DNA of 64,000 bases from Pseudorhodobacter ferrugineus DSM 5888 (GCF_000420745.1 NZ_ATVN01000003.1:186001-250000); one strand, 5' to 3'; shown: positions 42,348 to 50,611, counted from the first letter of the stretch. The notes: a model not told the origin generated them from the letters alone. Numbers and translations are program-made.

Positions 42348-43538
42348 TTAGTCGGTCTGTTCCATGATGTCTGCGTAGATTGCGGGGTCGGTGATGCCTT
42401 CGGAGCCGATGACGAGGATGCGAGACGTTGGGCCGAGGTTCAAAGCGGTTCGGTGCGCGGGTTGGCGGGCGGCGGCGATGAGGGCGGCAAGGCCCGCGAC
42501 TCCGCTTTCGCCGCCTTCGATCCTTGGGTCATGGCCCAAGGGGCGGGCGAGCAGGCGCATGGTGGGGCCGATGATGCTGTCGGGGATGGTCAGGTAATCG
42601 CGCCCCTCATCTGCCAAGATGTCCCATGCGAGTTCCGAAGGCTCACCGCAAGAGAGGCCTGCCATTATGGTTTCCGAGGCGATGTTAACGCTGGTCGCCG
42701 TGTTGGCCCGTGCGCTGGCCATAAGGCAAGGGGCAAGTGTGGGTTCGACCACCACCACGCGTGGCGCGCTGTCACCCCAATATTGGCGCAAATAGGCAGC
42801 AACGGCGGCGGCAAGCCCCCCAACCCCGCCTTGCAAGATCACATGGGTTGGGGCAGTGGTCATGGCACGGCACGCCTCATCCGCCATCAGGCCGTAGCCT
42901 GCCATCACATCCAAGGGTGGTTGGCGGTAGCCTGGCCAAGAGGTATCGGCGACCATGAACCAGCCGTTTGCATCGGCATCCGCGCGGGCGCGGGCGACCG
43001 AGGCGTCATAATTGCCCGCAACGCGGATCACATCTGCCCCGAAATCGCGTATGATCTGGGCGCGGCCTTCGGACACTTCGGCGTGGATGTAGATTTTGCA
43101 CGCTGCCCCAAAGCGCTGGCAGCCCCATGCGAGCGAGCGGCCGTGATTGCCATCGGTGGCGGAGCATAAGGTCACAGTGCTGGCATCATGAGCGAGGGAG
43201 CCGCTGCTGATTGTATCCAACCAGATGGGCCGACCGAGCCTTTTCGAAAGTTCGGTTTGCAGCACGCGCAGGCCCGCATAGGCGGCCCCAAGTGCCTTGA
43301 AGCTGCCGATGCCAAAGCGCGGGCCTTCGTGTTTATACAAGATCTCGCCCAGCGACAGGGTTTGGGCGAGGGCGGGCAGGCTGTGCAGCGGAGTTGGGGC
43401 ATAGCCTTGCCAGCCGGAAATCTCGGCTATGGCGCGGGTGAAATCATCGGGGGTCAGGATGGTCCATGCGCCGTGGCCGCCGTGAGCTGTGGCTACGAAG
43501 TGATCGAGAGCGGCGGCGTCAAAGCGGGAAAATTGCAT
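42348..43538 (-). CDS. dpaL: Diaminopropionate ammonia-lyase
   Basis: A 396-residue fold-type II PLP enzyme that converts 2,3-diaminopropionate to pyruvate and ammonia. The PLP-lysine motif is GIGSFKALGAAYA. The substrate/cofactor loop is CSATDGNHGRSLAWGCQRFG, the phosphate-binding Gly loop is ILQGGVGGLAAAVAAY, and IMAGLSCGEPSELAW followed by the C-terminal EGGESGVAGLAAL and ILVIGSEGITDP match DpaL rather than threonine dehydratase. It is divergent from pxpB with 112 bp between starts, so amino-acid-responsive shared control is plausible. Confidence 0.9.
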   Translation of the reverse strand: MQFSRFDAAALDHFVATAHGGHGAWTILTPDDFTRAIAEISGWQGYAPTPLHSLPALAQTLSLGEILYKHEGPRFGIGSFKALGAAYAGLRVLQTELSKRLGRPIWLDTISSGSLAHDASTVTLCSATDGNHGRSLAWGCQRFGAACKIYIHAEVSEGRAQIIRDFGADVIRVAGNYDASVARARADADANGWFMVADTSWPGYRQPPLDVMAGYGLMADEACRAMTTAPTHVILQGGVGGLAAAVAAYLRQYWGDSAPRVVVVEPTLAPCLMASARANTATSVNIASETIMAGLSCGEPSELAWDILADEGRDYLTIPDSIIGPTMRLLARPLGHDPRIEGGESGVAGLAALIAAARQPAHRTALNLGPTSRILVIGSEGITDPAIYADIMEQTD

Positions 43539-43650
43539 GGCGTGGGCTTTCTGTTCGGCGGGGTCGTGTGGGATGAAGGTGCCTTTAGATTGGCGGTATC
43601 GGCGTATTTCACCGCTTGCACCTGCGCAGTCTACGCGGCACCATTCGAGG

Positions 43651-44397
43651 ATGCAAAGGCTTGATCATTTTCCGCAAATTGTGCCGGTCGGTTTGACCGG
43701 CCTTTTGGTGCGTTTTGGCGACAGGTTGAGCGAGTCTGCGAACCGCGCAGCCCTGGCGTTTCGCGCGGCGGTTGAGGCGCAAGGCTGGGTTGGGGTGGAG
43801 GAGACATCATCGTCGCTGACCTCGACCTATGTACGGTTTGACCCGTTGGATTTTGCCCATGCGGATTTGAAGGCGCGGTTGCAAGGTCTGCTGGCGGCTG
43901 GTGATTGGTATGCTGCCGATCCGCCAAAGGGCCGTCGGTTTTGGCGCATTCCCACGGTGTTTGGCGGTCAGGCGGCGCCGCAACTGGCCGAGGCGGCGGC
44001 GCTGGCGGGGGTGAGTGAGGCCGAGGCGATTGCGGCGCTGTCGGGCGCGCGGACCCGTGTTTTGACGCTGGGCTTTGCGCCCGGCCAGCCCTATTTGGGC
44101 GAGCTGCCCGAGGCGTGGAACATCCCGCGGCAAAGCACGATCACGCCGCAGGTGCCTGCGGGTGCCTTGGTTGTGGCGGTGCGGCAGTTTGTGTTGTTTG
44201 CCAATGCGTCGCCGACGGGCTGGCGGCATGTCGGGCAAACGGGGTTTCGGCTGTACCGGCCCGAGGCGGAGGATCCCTTTCCCTTGCGGGCAGGCGATGA
44301 GGTACAATTTTACGCCGTCAGCGAGACGGATTATGAGACGATGCAGAGCCGTGACCCATCGGGCAATGGCGGTGCTGTGGTGGAGCCGATCCGATGA
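43651..44397 (+). CDS. pxpB: 5-oxoprolinase subunit B (KipI-like)
   Basis: Encodes 248 residues. PxpB forms, with PxpA and PxpC, the ATP-dependent 5-oxoprolinase that opens pyroglutamate to glutamate. Signature regions are STYVRFDPLDF, the core LGFAPGQPYLGELPEAWNIPR, and VPAGALVVAVRQFVLFANASPTGWRHVGQTGFRLY, which match the allophanate hydrolase subunit 1/KipI family. The start at 43651 has a TCGAGG site and begins at the conserved N-terminus; 38 upstream codons are open. It overlaps pxpC by 4 bp. Confidence 0.92.
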   Translation: MQRLDHFPQIVPVGLTGLLVRFGDRLSESANRAALAFRAAVEAQGWVGVEETSSSLTSTYVRFDPLDFAHADLKARLQGLLAAGDWYAADPPKGRRFWRIPTVFGGQAAPQLAEAAALAGVSEAEAIAALSGARTRVLTLGFAPGQPYLGELPEAWNIPRQSTITPQVPAGALVVAVRQFVLFANASPTGWRHVGQTGFRLYRPEAEDPFPLRAGDEVQFYAVSETDYETMQSRDPSGNGGAVVEPIR

Positions 44398-45404
44398 CCG
44401 CGCTGCGCATTCTTAGCATTGGGCCCGGTGTCACCGTCCAAGACCAAGGCAGGCCCGGCTATATTGCGCAGGGTCTGTCGCGGGGCGGGGCGGCGGATGT
44501 GTTGGCGCTGGCCGAAGGGGCGGCGTTGTTGCGGCAATCGGCGGGTTTGGCCGCACTGGAAATGGCAGGGTTCGGGGGGTGTTTTTCGGCTGATGCACCG
44601 CTGCGCATTGCGCTGACGGGTGCGCCGATGAAAGCGACGATTGATGGGGTGGCGGTGGAGTGGAATGCAAGCCACACGCTGCCAGCGGGTGCTGTTTTAC
44701 AAATCGGCGGGGCGCAGGCGGGGGTGTACGGCTATCTGTCGGTCGGGGGCGGGATCGATGTGCCAAAGGTGCTGGGCGCGCGGGCCACGCATTTGGCGGC
44801 AGGGATTGGGGCGGTGTTGCAGGCGGGGCAGGTCTTGCCTATCGGGGGCGATGGGGGCGGACCTGTGGGCATGGCGCTGGACGTGGCGGACAGGTTTAAT
44901 GGCGGGCCCGCGCGGGTTTTGGCATCCTTGCAAACGGCGCTGTTTGCCGATGCGGATCTGACCCGTTTCGCCCAGACCGAGTTTCGCCGCGATACCCGCG
45001 CCAACCGCCAAGGCGTGCGGCTGGTCCCGCAAGGCGGCGGCTTTGGCCTGAGCGCAGGCCAATCCATTCTGTCCGAAATCATCACGCCAGGTGATATCCA
45101 AATCCCTGGGGATGGCGCGCCATATATTTTGCTGCCCGAAGCACAGACCACGGGGGGCTATCCGCGCATTGGCACGGTGATCCCAGCCGATTTGCCACGG
45201 CTTGCGCAAACGCCAGCAGGGGCTGCGCTGCGCCTGTCTTTTGTCACGCTGGATGAGGCACTGGATGCGCAGCGCAAATACCTGCAAAGCATCGCCGCTT
45301 TGCCCCGCCTATGTGCCCCGCGTCTGCGCGACCCTGCGCTGATGGGTGATTTGCTAAGCTATCAACTTATTTCCGGCATGATCACCGGAGTGGAGGATAT
45401 ATGA
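44394..45404 (+). CDS. pxpC: 5-oxoprolinase subunit C (KipA-like, biotin-dependent carboxyltransferase domain family)
   Basis: A 336-residue protein of the allophanate hydrolase subunit 2 family. IGPGVTVQDQGRPGYIAQGLSRGGAAD is the diagnostic N-terminus. GVYGYLSVGGGIDVPKVLGARATHL and DTRANRQGVRLVPQGGGF follow, and ILSEIITPGDIQIPGDGAPYILLPEAQTTGGYPRI is the signature closing region. It works with PxpB and PxpA in pyroglutamate hydrolysis. Both ends overlap neighbours by 4 bp (ATGA). Confidence 0.93.
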   Translation: MTALRILSIGPGVTVQDQGRPGYIAQGLSRGGAADVLALAEGAALLRQSAGLAALEMAGFGGCFSADAPLRIALTGAPMKATIDGVAVEWNASHTLPAGAVLQIGGAQAGVYGYLSVGGGIDVPKVLGARATHLAAGIGAVLQAGQVLPIGGDGGGPVGMALDVADRFNGGPARVLASLQTALFADADLTRFAQTEFRRDTRANRQGVRLVPQGGGFGLSAGQSILSEIITPGDIQIPGDGAPYILLPEAQTTGGYPRIGTVIPADLPRLAQTPAGAALRLSFVTLDEALDAQRKYLQSIAALPRLCAPRLRDPALMGDLLSYQLISGMITGVEDI

Positions 45405-46171
45405 GGCTGACTGTCGATTTGAACGCCGATATGGGCGAAAGCTATGGCCCTTGGTCTATGGGCAATGATGCGGCTTTGTTGAAAACCGTCACCTCGGCCA
45501 ATATCGCCTGCGGGTTCCATGCCAGCGACCCCGATGTGATGGCGGCCACGATGGCGGCGGCTGTGGCACATGGCACAGGGATTGGCGCGCATCCGGGTTT
45601 TGCCGATCTGCAAGGCTTTGGCCGCCGCCGCCTGACGCTGACCCATTCCGCATTGCGCCATCTTGTGGCCTATCAACTGGGGGCTGCCCAAGCCATGGCG
45701 GCACTGGTAGGGGGCAGCGTACGGCATTTGAAACTGCACGGCGCGTTGGCCAATATGGCGGCCGAAGATGCCTTGATGGCGCAGGCCTGTTATGAGGGCG
45801 CGTTGGCGGTGGACCCAGGTATCATCATCATGGTGCTGGCGGCCACGGCGCAGCAAGAGGCGGTGCAGGCGCTGGGCTGCACTTGGGCGGCCGAGATTTT
45901 CGCGGATCGCGCCTATAATGACGATGCCACTTTGGTCGATCGCAAATTGCCTGGCGCGGTGATCCATGATCCTGCTTTGGCCGCAAAACGCATGGTTGAA
46001 ATGGTCAAGGCCGGCGCAATCATCACTGCCAGTGGCACGCATATCCCCACGCCGATTGACACGATCTGCATGCATGGCGATACGCCCGAAGCGGTGGAAA
46101 TTGCTAAAGCAACCCGCGCGGCTTTAGAAGGGGCGGGCATCGGGATTGCGCAATTTGCCGGGCGAACATAA
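45401..46171 (+). CDS. pxpA: 5-oxoprolinase subunit A (LamB/YcsF family)
   Basis: Encodes 256 residues. LNADMGESYGPWSMGNDAALLKTVTSANIACGFHASDP is the strong YcsF signature with Asp and His residues of the active site. IGAHPGFADLQGFGRR, HLKLHGALANMAAED, IFADRAYNDDATLVDRKLPGAVIHDP and CMHGDTPEAVEIAKATRAAL complete the family pattern. PxpA carries the hydrolytic activity on the phosphorylated intermediate. It ends the pxpBCA operon. Confidence 0.94.
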   Translation: MRLTVDLNADMGESYGPWSMGNDAALLKTVTSANIACGFHASDPDVMAATMAAAVAHGTGIGAHPGFADLQGFGRRRLTLTHSALRHLVAYQLGAAQAMAALVGGSVRHLKLHGALANMAAEDALMAQACYEGALAVDPGIIIMVLAATAQQEAVQALGCTWAAEIFADRAYNDDATLVDRKLPGAVIHDPALAAKRMVEMVKAGAIITASGTHIPTPIDTICMHGDTPEAVEIAKATRAALEGAGIGIAQFAGRT

Positions 46172-46439
46172 CGCGGCCTGATGTCATCGTAGTAAAAATA
46201 CCCAAAAACCGGCATTGGCCAAGGTCCCTGCCGATCAAAAGGCCTGAGATACCGCCACCGCGGGCCCAGCGAAAATTTGCCCTTTCAGCGTCAAAGTCGG
46301 CTTGTCGTCAAGCGGATAGGTGACAGGGGCCAGCAACGGTTCTGCTTGGCAACTGCAGTTTCGCCTGTGTTCCAGCAGGGAGCAGGCCTAGGGGAGTATA
46401 GGCGCGGAGCGGGCGTTGTGCCCAAAAGGGGGGGGGCGC

Positions 46440-46600
46440 ATCGATAAGGCGTTGAGCAGGGCCTTCGCTGCCGTCCCTTTGTCTGGAAAGGTCGGGGCAA
46501 CGGACGGCGGTGTTGTCCTTCGTGCGTGCTGCCAGCCGCTGATAGGTCGTGATCTTGCCACCAAGGCTGTTGAGCACCGGCGCGCCGGCGGTTGGATTGC
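46440..46600 (-). pseudogene. Possible GlpD (glycerol-3-phosphate dehydrogenase) remnant
   Basis: The minus strand encodes VLNSLGGKITTYQRLAA (46530-46575), very like the FGGKITTYRKLAE motif of GlpD. After a frame change it gives TFPDKGTAAKALLNAL, where GlpD has a similar FFP..G segment. Flanking sequence is not readable as GlpD. It is short and frameshifted, so the call is tentative. Confidence 0.45.
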
Positions 46601-46612
46601 ATTTAGGTCGTC

Positions 46613-46702
46613 TCGACTTAAACTTGAGCCAGCTAAGGCCGCCTGAAATTACTGATTTCAACGTTTTATGTGATGCTCTTTGTGTCAAGGTAAGGTCGAA
46701 AC
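46613..46702. repeat. MITE-like palindromic element, copy 2 (diverged)
   Basis: Ends are TCGACTTAAACTTGA and GGTAAGGTCGAAAC; the centre is GCCTGAAATTACTGATTTCA then TTTATGTGATGC. It aligns along its length with 34778-34876, but the outer AGCGTT bases are lost and the left internal arm is scrambled. Confidence 0.65.
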
Positions 46703-46788
46703 CCCAAAAGCGGTTGTTATCTTATCATTTTGGATGGACCGATCGCCCTGCCAGCGAAATCCGTTCCTGTCTTTTTGTCGCTATATCG

Positions 46789-47520
46789 TTAATCTGCCGC
46801 GCGGTCGGGGCCCAAGATGCGCTGCGACAACGCAAAGGTTATGTCACCGTGGCGCTTTAATGCGGTGACGGCTGCGGGCTTGTCACGGTCCAATGCGGCG
46901 ACGACCAATTCGCCGTGGCGCGGGATGGAAAAGGCATCCGTCAACAGCGGCTCCATTGCGTCGGTATTGGACGACACTAAGGACATAATCGCCTGATGGT
47001 AGCGCTGCATTTGGTCCAATAATTGAAGGTGGTTTTGTTTAAGCCAAGCCGAGCGGGCACCGGCCAAAAGAGCGGCATGAAAGCTGTCGTGCAATGCGAT
47101 CCAGGTTTGGCGATAGGCCAGGGTATCGGCGGCACCCAACGGGCGTACGGCCTGCGCAAGTTGAAAATGTGCGGCAAGAAGGTTTGTTTCCCAGTTTTTT
47201 GTGCCGTGGTCGATGGCGTCTTCCAGCAGCGCGACTTCGAGTGTCATGCGGGCATGAAGCAAATCTTGAAATTCGGCCAGAGATACCGATGCAACCTGCC
47301 AACCACGCGGCGGGGTTGGCACGACGAGCTGCATTTCTGTCAGCTGAGCCAAGGCAACCCGCAAGGCGGCGATGCCAACACCGTAGCGCACGGACAGGTT
47401 CGACACGCGCAGCGGTTTCCCTGACGGGTGATTTCCGTTTAAAATATCGCGTCGAAGCAGGTTGAAAGCAATTCCCGCTTTGGTGTCTTGTCCCATTTTA
47501 GACTCGTTAATCATTACCAA
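46789..47520 (-). CDS. GntR-family regulator (FCD-type)
   Basis: A 243-residue FadR-subfamily regulator. The winged helix spans about residues 12-75 (IAFNLLRRDILNGNHPSGKPLRVSNLS then AALRVALAQLTEMQLVV), followed by PRGWQVASVSLAEFQDLLHARMTLEVALLEDAI. The FCD domain includes WIALHDSFHAALLAGARSAWL and PRHGELVVAALDRDKPAAVTALKRH, with His residues in metal-site positions. The recognition helix (YGVGIAALRVAL) is atypical, with IAALR where most members have TPVRE. The target genes are unknown. Starts at codons 1, 3 or 9 are all possible because no good ribosome-binding site is seen. Confidence 0.85.
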   Translation of the reverse strand: MVMINESKMGQDTKAGIAFNLLRRDILNGNHPSGKPLRVSNLSVRYGVGIAALRVALAQLTEMQLVVPTPPRGWQVASVSLAEFQDLLHARMTLEVALLEDAIDHGTKNWETNLLAAHFQLAQAVRPLGAADTLAYRQTWIALHDSFHAALLAGARSAWLKQNHLQLLDQMQRYHQAIMSLVSSNTDAMEPLLTDAFSIPRHGELVVAALDRDKPAAVTALKRHGDITFALSQRILGPDRAAD

Positions 47521-47540
47521 ATTTTACGATACCTACAGCC

Positions 47541-47571
47541 ACGCAAAGGATAATGCGAGCATCCTTTGCGT
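47541..47571. promoter_or_regulatory. 11-bp perfect inverted repeat upstream of gntR
   Basis: ACGCAAAGGAT and ATCCTTTGCGT are separated by 9 bases. The repeat is 21 bp upstream of the GntR start and 40 bp past the M48 stop. It lacks a T-run on the minus strand, so an operator or mRNA-end hairpin are both possible. Confidence 0.45.
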
Positions 47572-47611
47572 CATGTGGAGTTTGAAACTTTGGTTGTGAG
47601 AATAGAGTCCA

Positions 47612-48295
47612 TTACACGCCCCATTTCGCGCCGCGCGCCTCTATTGCGGCGATGCGTTCGGCGGTTTTGGGGTGGGATCGAAGCCATTGCGGGATATCAT
47701 GCCCAGATGCGCCCGTCAGGCGGTCGAGCTTTTTGAACAGGCTTTTTTGCGGTTCCAGCCCGATACCTGCCTTGACCAAAAGCGCGCTAGCATAGGCGTC
47801 GGCCTCGTTTTCATCCTTGCGCGACAGGCCTGCGCCAAGGACTTTGGTAACATAGGACGCGATGAACACACCGATAATCGGGATCATGCGGCCCAAAAGG
47901 CTGGCTATCAGCATGAAAGCCGCGTTTTGGCCTGTGACGTCGATCATCCGGCGCTTGGTGTGGCCAAGGGCGACATGGCCCATTTCATGCGCCACGACGG
48001 ATGCAATTTCGTCTGCGGTTACAATGCCTTGGCGGTAACGGTCAATAAATCCACGGGTCAGGAAGATGCGACCATCAGGGGCGGCAAGGCCGTTGACGGG
48101 GTCGATATCATAGACATGCACTGCGACTTTTGGCACCTCAAGCGCCACAGCAAGGCGGGCCATGACCTGCTCCAGCTCTGGATCGCGCAGGGGTTTGGAG
48201 GTTTGATCCAGATGCTTGCCCGTTTGCCACGCCGAAAAGCGGTACATCACATAGGCCATCACAAGGGGCAGGATGAGGGGGACAAGCGCGGTCAT
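47612..48295 (-). CDS. M48-family zinc metalloprotease
   Basis: A 227-residue HtpX/Ste24-like protease. One N-terminal membrane helix (ALVPLILPLVMAYVMYRF) anchors it. The zinc site is HEMGHVALGH, with the third ligand in the ENEADAYAS segment, and a second hydrophobic region (NAAFMLIASLLGRMIPIIGVFIASYVTK) separates them. SHPKTAERIAAIEARG is the typical C-terminus. It probably degrades damaged or unassembled membrane proteins. It is the last minus-strand gene of the 53.7-47.6 kb set, 54 bp after dedA-like. Confidence 0.9.
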   Translation of the reverse strand: MTALVPLILPLVMAYVMYRFSAWQTGKHLDQTSKPLRDPELEQVMARLAVALEVPKVAVHVYDIDPVNGLAAPDGRIFLTRGFIDRYRQGIVTADEIASVVAHEMGHVALGHTKRRMIDVTGQNAAFMLIASLLGRMIPIIGVFIASYVTKVLGAGLSRKDENEADAYASALLVKAGIGLEPQKSLFKKLDRLTGASGHDIPQWLRSHPKTAERIAAIEARGAKWGV

Positions 48296-48349
48296 GACGT
48301 TAATATGGTGTGTTTTGCGGTGCAGGGAAGGGTTGCAATTGAAACTCTA

Positions 48350-48946
48350 TCACCTTTGGCCGTGGCGCTGCCGCCAAAGGGCACGACCCAGCAAGACGGT
48401 CATCATGCCAGCGGTCAACGCGCCGATGACGTTGCCAAGCGTGTCTGAAAGCTCTTCGATCTGGGTACCAAACACATAGCCGAGGGTGACATAGACCGCG
48501 ACCCAAGTCGCCTCACCCGCCAGATCGGCAAGCAGGAAGCGGCGCCACGGCATTTTGGTGGCCCCCGCGATCAGGTTTACATAAGGGCCAAGCGGGCTGA
48601 ACAGCCAGCGCGTCAGATAGACGGCCCAGCCGCCCCGTCGCTGCAAAAGAGTTTCTGCCTGAGCGAGCAGACGGGCAGAGCCGCGCTGCTTGCGCAAGCG
48701 CGCCCAAAGACGGTCGGCGCCATAGTGGCGGGCCAGAAAATAGCCGGTTTGGTCGCCGATCATGGCACCTGTAAAGGCCCCCAAACACACTTGCCACAGC
48801 ACCAAATCGCCAGCCGCAGCAAAAGCACCGCCTGCCATCATCATCAAAGACGATGGCATCGGCAGGGCGAAACAAGACAGTAAAGTCGCAAGGGTGATGA
48901 CCACCAAACCGTAGTCGGACACCCAAAGGAGCAGCAGATCCGTCAT
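48350..48946 (-). CDS. DedA/VTT-family membrane protein
   Basis: A 198-residue polytopic protein. GDQTGYFLARHYGADRLW and LTRWLFSPLGPYVNLIAGATKMPWRRFLLADLAGEATWV contain the [F/Y]xxxR and GxxxxxxxxxG features of DedA/SNARE-associated (VTT) proteins. Recent work on the superfamily links members to lipid-carrier translocation. It overlaps the upstream 105-residue gene by 4 bp (ATGA), so translation is coupled. Confidence 0.88.
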   Translation of the reverse strand: MTDLLLLWVSDYGLVVITLATLLSCFALPMPSSLMMMAGGAFAAAGDLVLWQVCLGAFTGAMIGDQTGYFLARHYGADRLWARLRKQRGSARLLAQAETLLQRRGGWAVYLTRWLFSPLGPYVNLIAGATKMPWRRFLLADLAGEATWVAVYVTLGYVFGTQIEELSDTLGNVIGALTAGMMTVLLGRALWRQRHGQR

Positions 48947-49260
48947 TGTGGCGGGCGCGCATCCAGCAGCGCGTCGAATTGGTCGATATAGGTTTGCACC
49001 GGAACACCGCGTGTGCGGGCCAGTTTATCCAAGGGTTGGCGCGGCGTTTCATCGGGGCCGAGTTCAAGGATGCGCTGCATGTCTGGGCGGGGGATGTCAT
49101 AGGTGCGGGCGATATAGCGCGGGGTCATCCACGGCTCTATCGGGTGGATTTCGCGGTCGGGGTCCATCCAGAATACGGCGAAAAAGATCGCGCGGACGAT
49201 GAAGAAGGCGGTGAGAAGGGCGGCAAGCGCAAAGCCTGCCAACATAAATTTGCGTTTCAT
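48943..49260 (-). CDS. Small single-span membrane protein, unknown function
   Basis: 105 residues with one N-terminal transmembrane segment (MLAGFALAALLTAFFIVRAIFFAVFWM) and a soluble tail, HPIEPWMTPRYIARTYDIPRPDMQRIL then PRQPLDKLARTRGVPVQTYIDQFDALL. The tail looks like a short helical domain. No family is recognised, but the 4-bp overlaps with the vWA gene upstream and the dedA-like gene downstream show it is a real operon member. Confidence 0.8.
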   Translation of the reverse strand: MKRKFMLAGFALAALLTAFFIVRAIFFAVFWMDPDREIHPIEPWMTPRYIARTYDIPRPDMQRILELGPDETPRQPLDKLARTRGVPVQTYIDQFDALLDARPPQ

Positions 49261-50441
49261 CGGCTAAGCCCTTTCGTGCCACGGGACAGGCCGTCGAGCG
49301 TCATTGGGACCATGCGGTCGCCCAAGGTTTGGCGGATCAGGCGGATCGAATGGCTGTGCGTCCAAAACCGTTCGGGCGTGGGGTTGATCCAGAGGTGTGA
49401 GGGCCATTGCTGGCACAGGCGGTCGAGCCAAACTTCCCCCGCTTCGGCATTCCAATGTTCGTTCGCGCCGCCGGGGTGTAGGATTTCATAAGGGCTCATG
49501 CTGGCGTCGCCTACGAAAATGCACTTCCAATCAGGGCCATAGGTGCGCAGCACGTCCCATGTGGGGGTTTGCGCGTCCCAGCGGCGGCGATTATCGCGCC
49601 AGAGGCCTTCATAGATGCAATTGTGGAAATAGAAATGTTCGAGGTGGCGAAACTCTGACCGTGCGGCGCTGAACAACTCCTCGACCACCTTGACGTAGGG
49701 GTCCATTGATCCGCCGACATCAAGGAACAACAGAACCTTGACCGCGTTGCGCCGTTCGGGGCGGGTTTTGACATCAAGATAGCCATGTTCGGCTGTGGCG
49801 CGGATGGTGCCGTCGAGGTCCAGCTCCTCAACCGCGCCGTCGCGCGCCCATTTGCGCAGACGTTTGAGGGCAACTTTGATGTTGCGGGTGCCAAGTTCAA
49901 CGGTGTCATCGAGGTTCTTGAATTCGCGCTTGTCCCAGACCTTGACTGCGCGGCCGTGGCGGCCCTCTTTTTGGCCGATGCGCACGCCTTCGGGGTTATA
50001 GCCGTAGGCTCCGAAGGGCGAGGTGCCCGCGGTGCCGATCCATTTGTTGCCGCCTTGATGACGGGCTTTTTGCTCTTCCAGCCGTTGTTTGAGGGTCTCC
50101 ATCAACTTGTCGAAACCGCCCAAGGCGTTGATCGCCGCGCGCTCCTCGGGCGTAAGGTGCTTTTCGGCCAGCTTGCGCAGCCAGTCCTCGGGCAGGTCAA
50201 GCGCGTCGATCACCGATTGCGGCGTGACGGATTCCAATCCTTTGAAACTGGTCGAAAACGCTTGGTCGAAACGGTCAAGGTGACGTTCATCCTTTACCAT
50301 CGTAAGTCGCGCCAGATAATAGAACCCGTCGACATCATAGGTCACCAATCCGGCGGCCATCCCTTCGAGAAACGACAGATATTCCCGCAGGCTGACGGGA
50401 ACCCCGTGCCGTCGCAGATTGTCGAAAAACGGCAGGAACAT
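49257..50441 (-). CDS. vWA domain protein (CoxE-like)
   Basis: 394 residues. The N-terminal half is helical (MFLPFFDNLRRHGVPVSLREYLSFLEGMAAGL), and the middle has YNPEGVRIGQKEGRHGRAVKVWDKREFKNLDDT. The vWA domain from about residue 220 reads KVLLFLDVGGSMDPYVKVVEELFSAARSEFRHLEHFYFHNCIYEGLW. The MIDAS motif is DVGGS rather than DxSxS, so one serine ligand is lost. CoxE-like proteins pair with MoxR ATPases to activate or insert cofactors in target enzymes. A MoxR gene lies 2.4 kb upstream on the same strand. The target here is unknown. Confidence 0.87.
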   Translation of the reverse strand: MFLPFFDNLRRHGVPVSLREYLSFLEGMAAGLVTYDVDGFYYLARLTMVKDERHLDRFDQAFSTSFKGLESVTPQSVIDALDLPEDWLRKLAEKHLTPEERAAINALGGFDKLMETLKQRLEEQKARHQGGNKWIGTAGTSPFGAYGYNPEGVRIGQKEGRHGRAVKVWDKREFKNLDDTVELGTRNIKVALKRLRKWARDGAVEELDLDGTIRATAEHGYLDVKTRPERRNAVKVLLFLDVGGSMDPYVKVVEELFSAARSEFRHLEHFYFHNCIYEGLWRDNRRRWDAQTPTWDVLRTYGPDWKCIFVGDASMSPYEILHPGGANEHWNAEAGEVWLDRLCQQWPSHLWINPTPERFWTHSHSIRLIRQTLGDRMVPMTLDGLSRGTKGLSR

Positions 50442-50446
50442 CGGCC

Positions 50447-50611
50447 TTACGTCATGCGGTCGATGAAAATGGTGATAAACAGGCCCAAAAGTCCAAAGGC
50501 AATCATGAATCCTGCGCCATATTGCAGCATATCCAAAGCCTTACCCCCACGCTTGCGCGCGAGGGTTGCACCGATTATTGCGCCAAGCAGCATGCCGCCC
50601 AAAACGATCAT
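50447..50611 (-). CDS. 54-residue two-span membrane protein
   Basis: A small gene with ATG at 50611 and TAA at 50447. The protein opens MIVLGGMLLGAIIGATLARK, has a basic loop RKRGGKALDMLQYGAGF, and a second helix IAFGLLGLFITIFI ending DRMT. Both halves are well-formed transmembrane helices. It ends 5 bp before the vWA start, so co-transcription is likely. GGGGGC precedes the start. Function unknown. Confidence 0.7.
   Translation of the reverse strand: MIVLGGMLLGAIIGATLARKRGGKALDMLQYGAGFMIAFGLLGLFITIFIDRMT

Larger units (their letters stand above)
46172..46788. other. 617-bp intergenic region with eroded coding remnants and a MITE-like copy
   Basis: No intact gene is seen. Minus-strand protein-like fragments occur at about 46235-46330 (ending PTLTLKGQIFAGPAVAVSQAF then stop; unidentified) and 46440-46575 (GlpD-like). 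MITE-like copy 2 is at 46613-46702. Confidence 0.5.
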
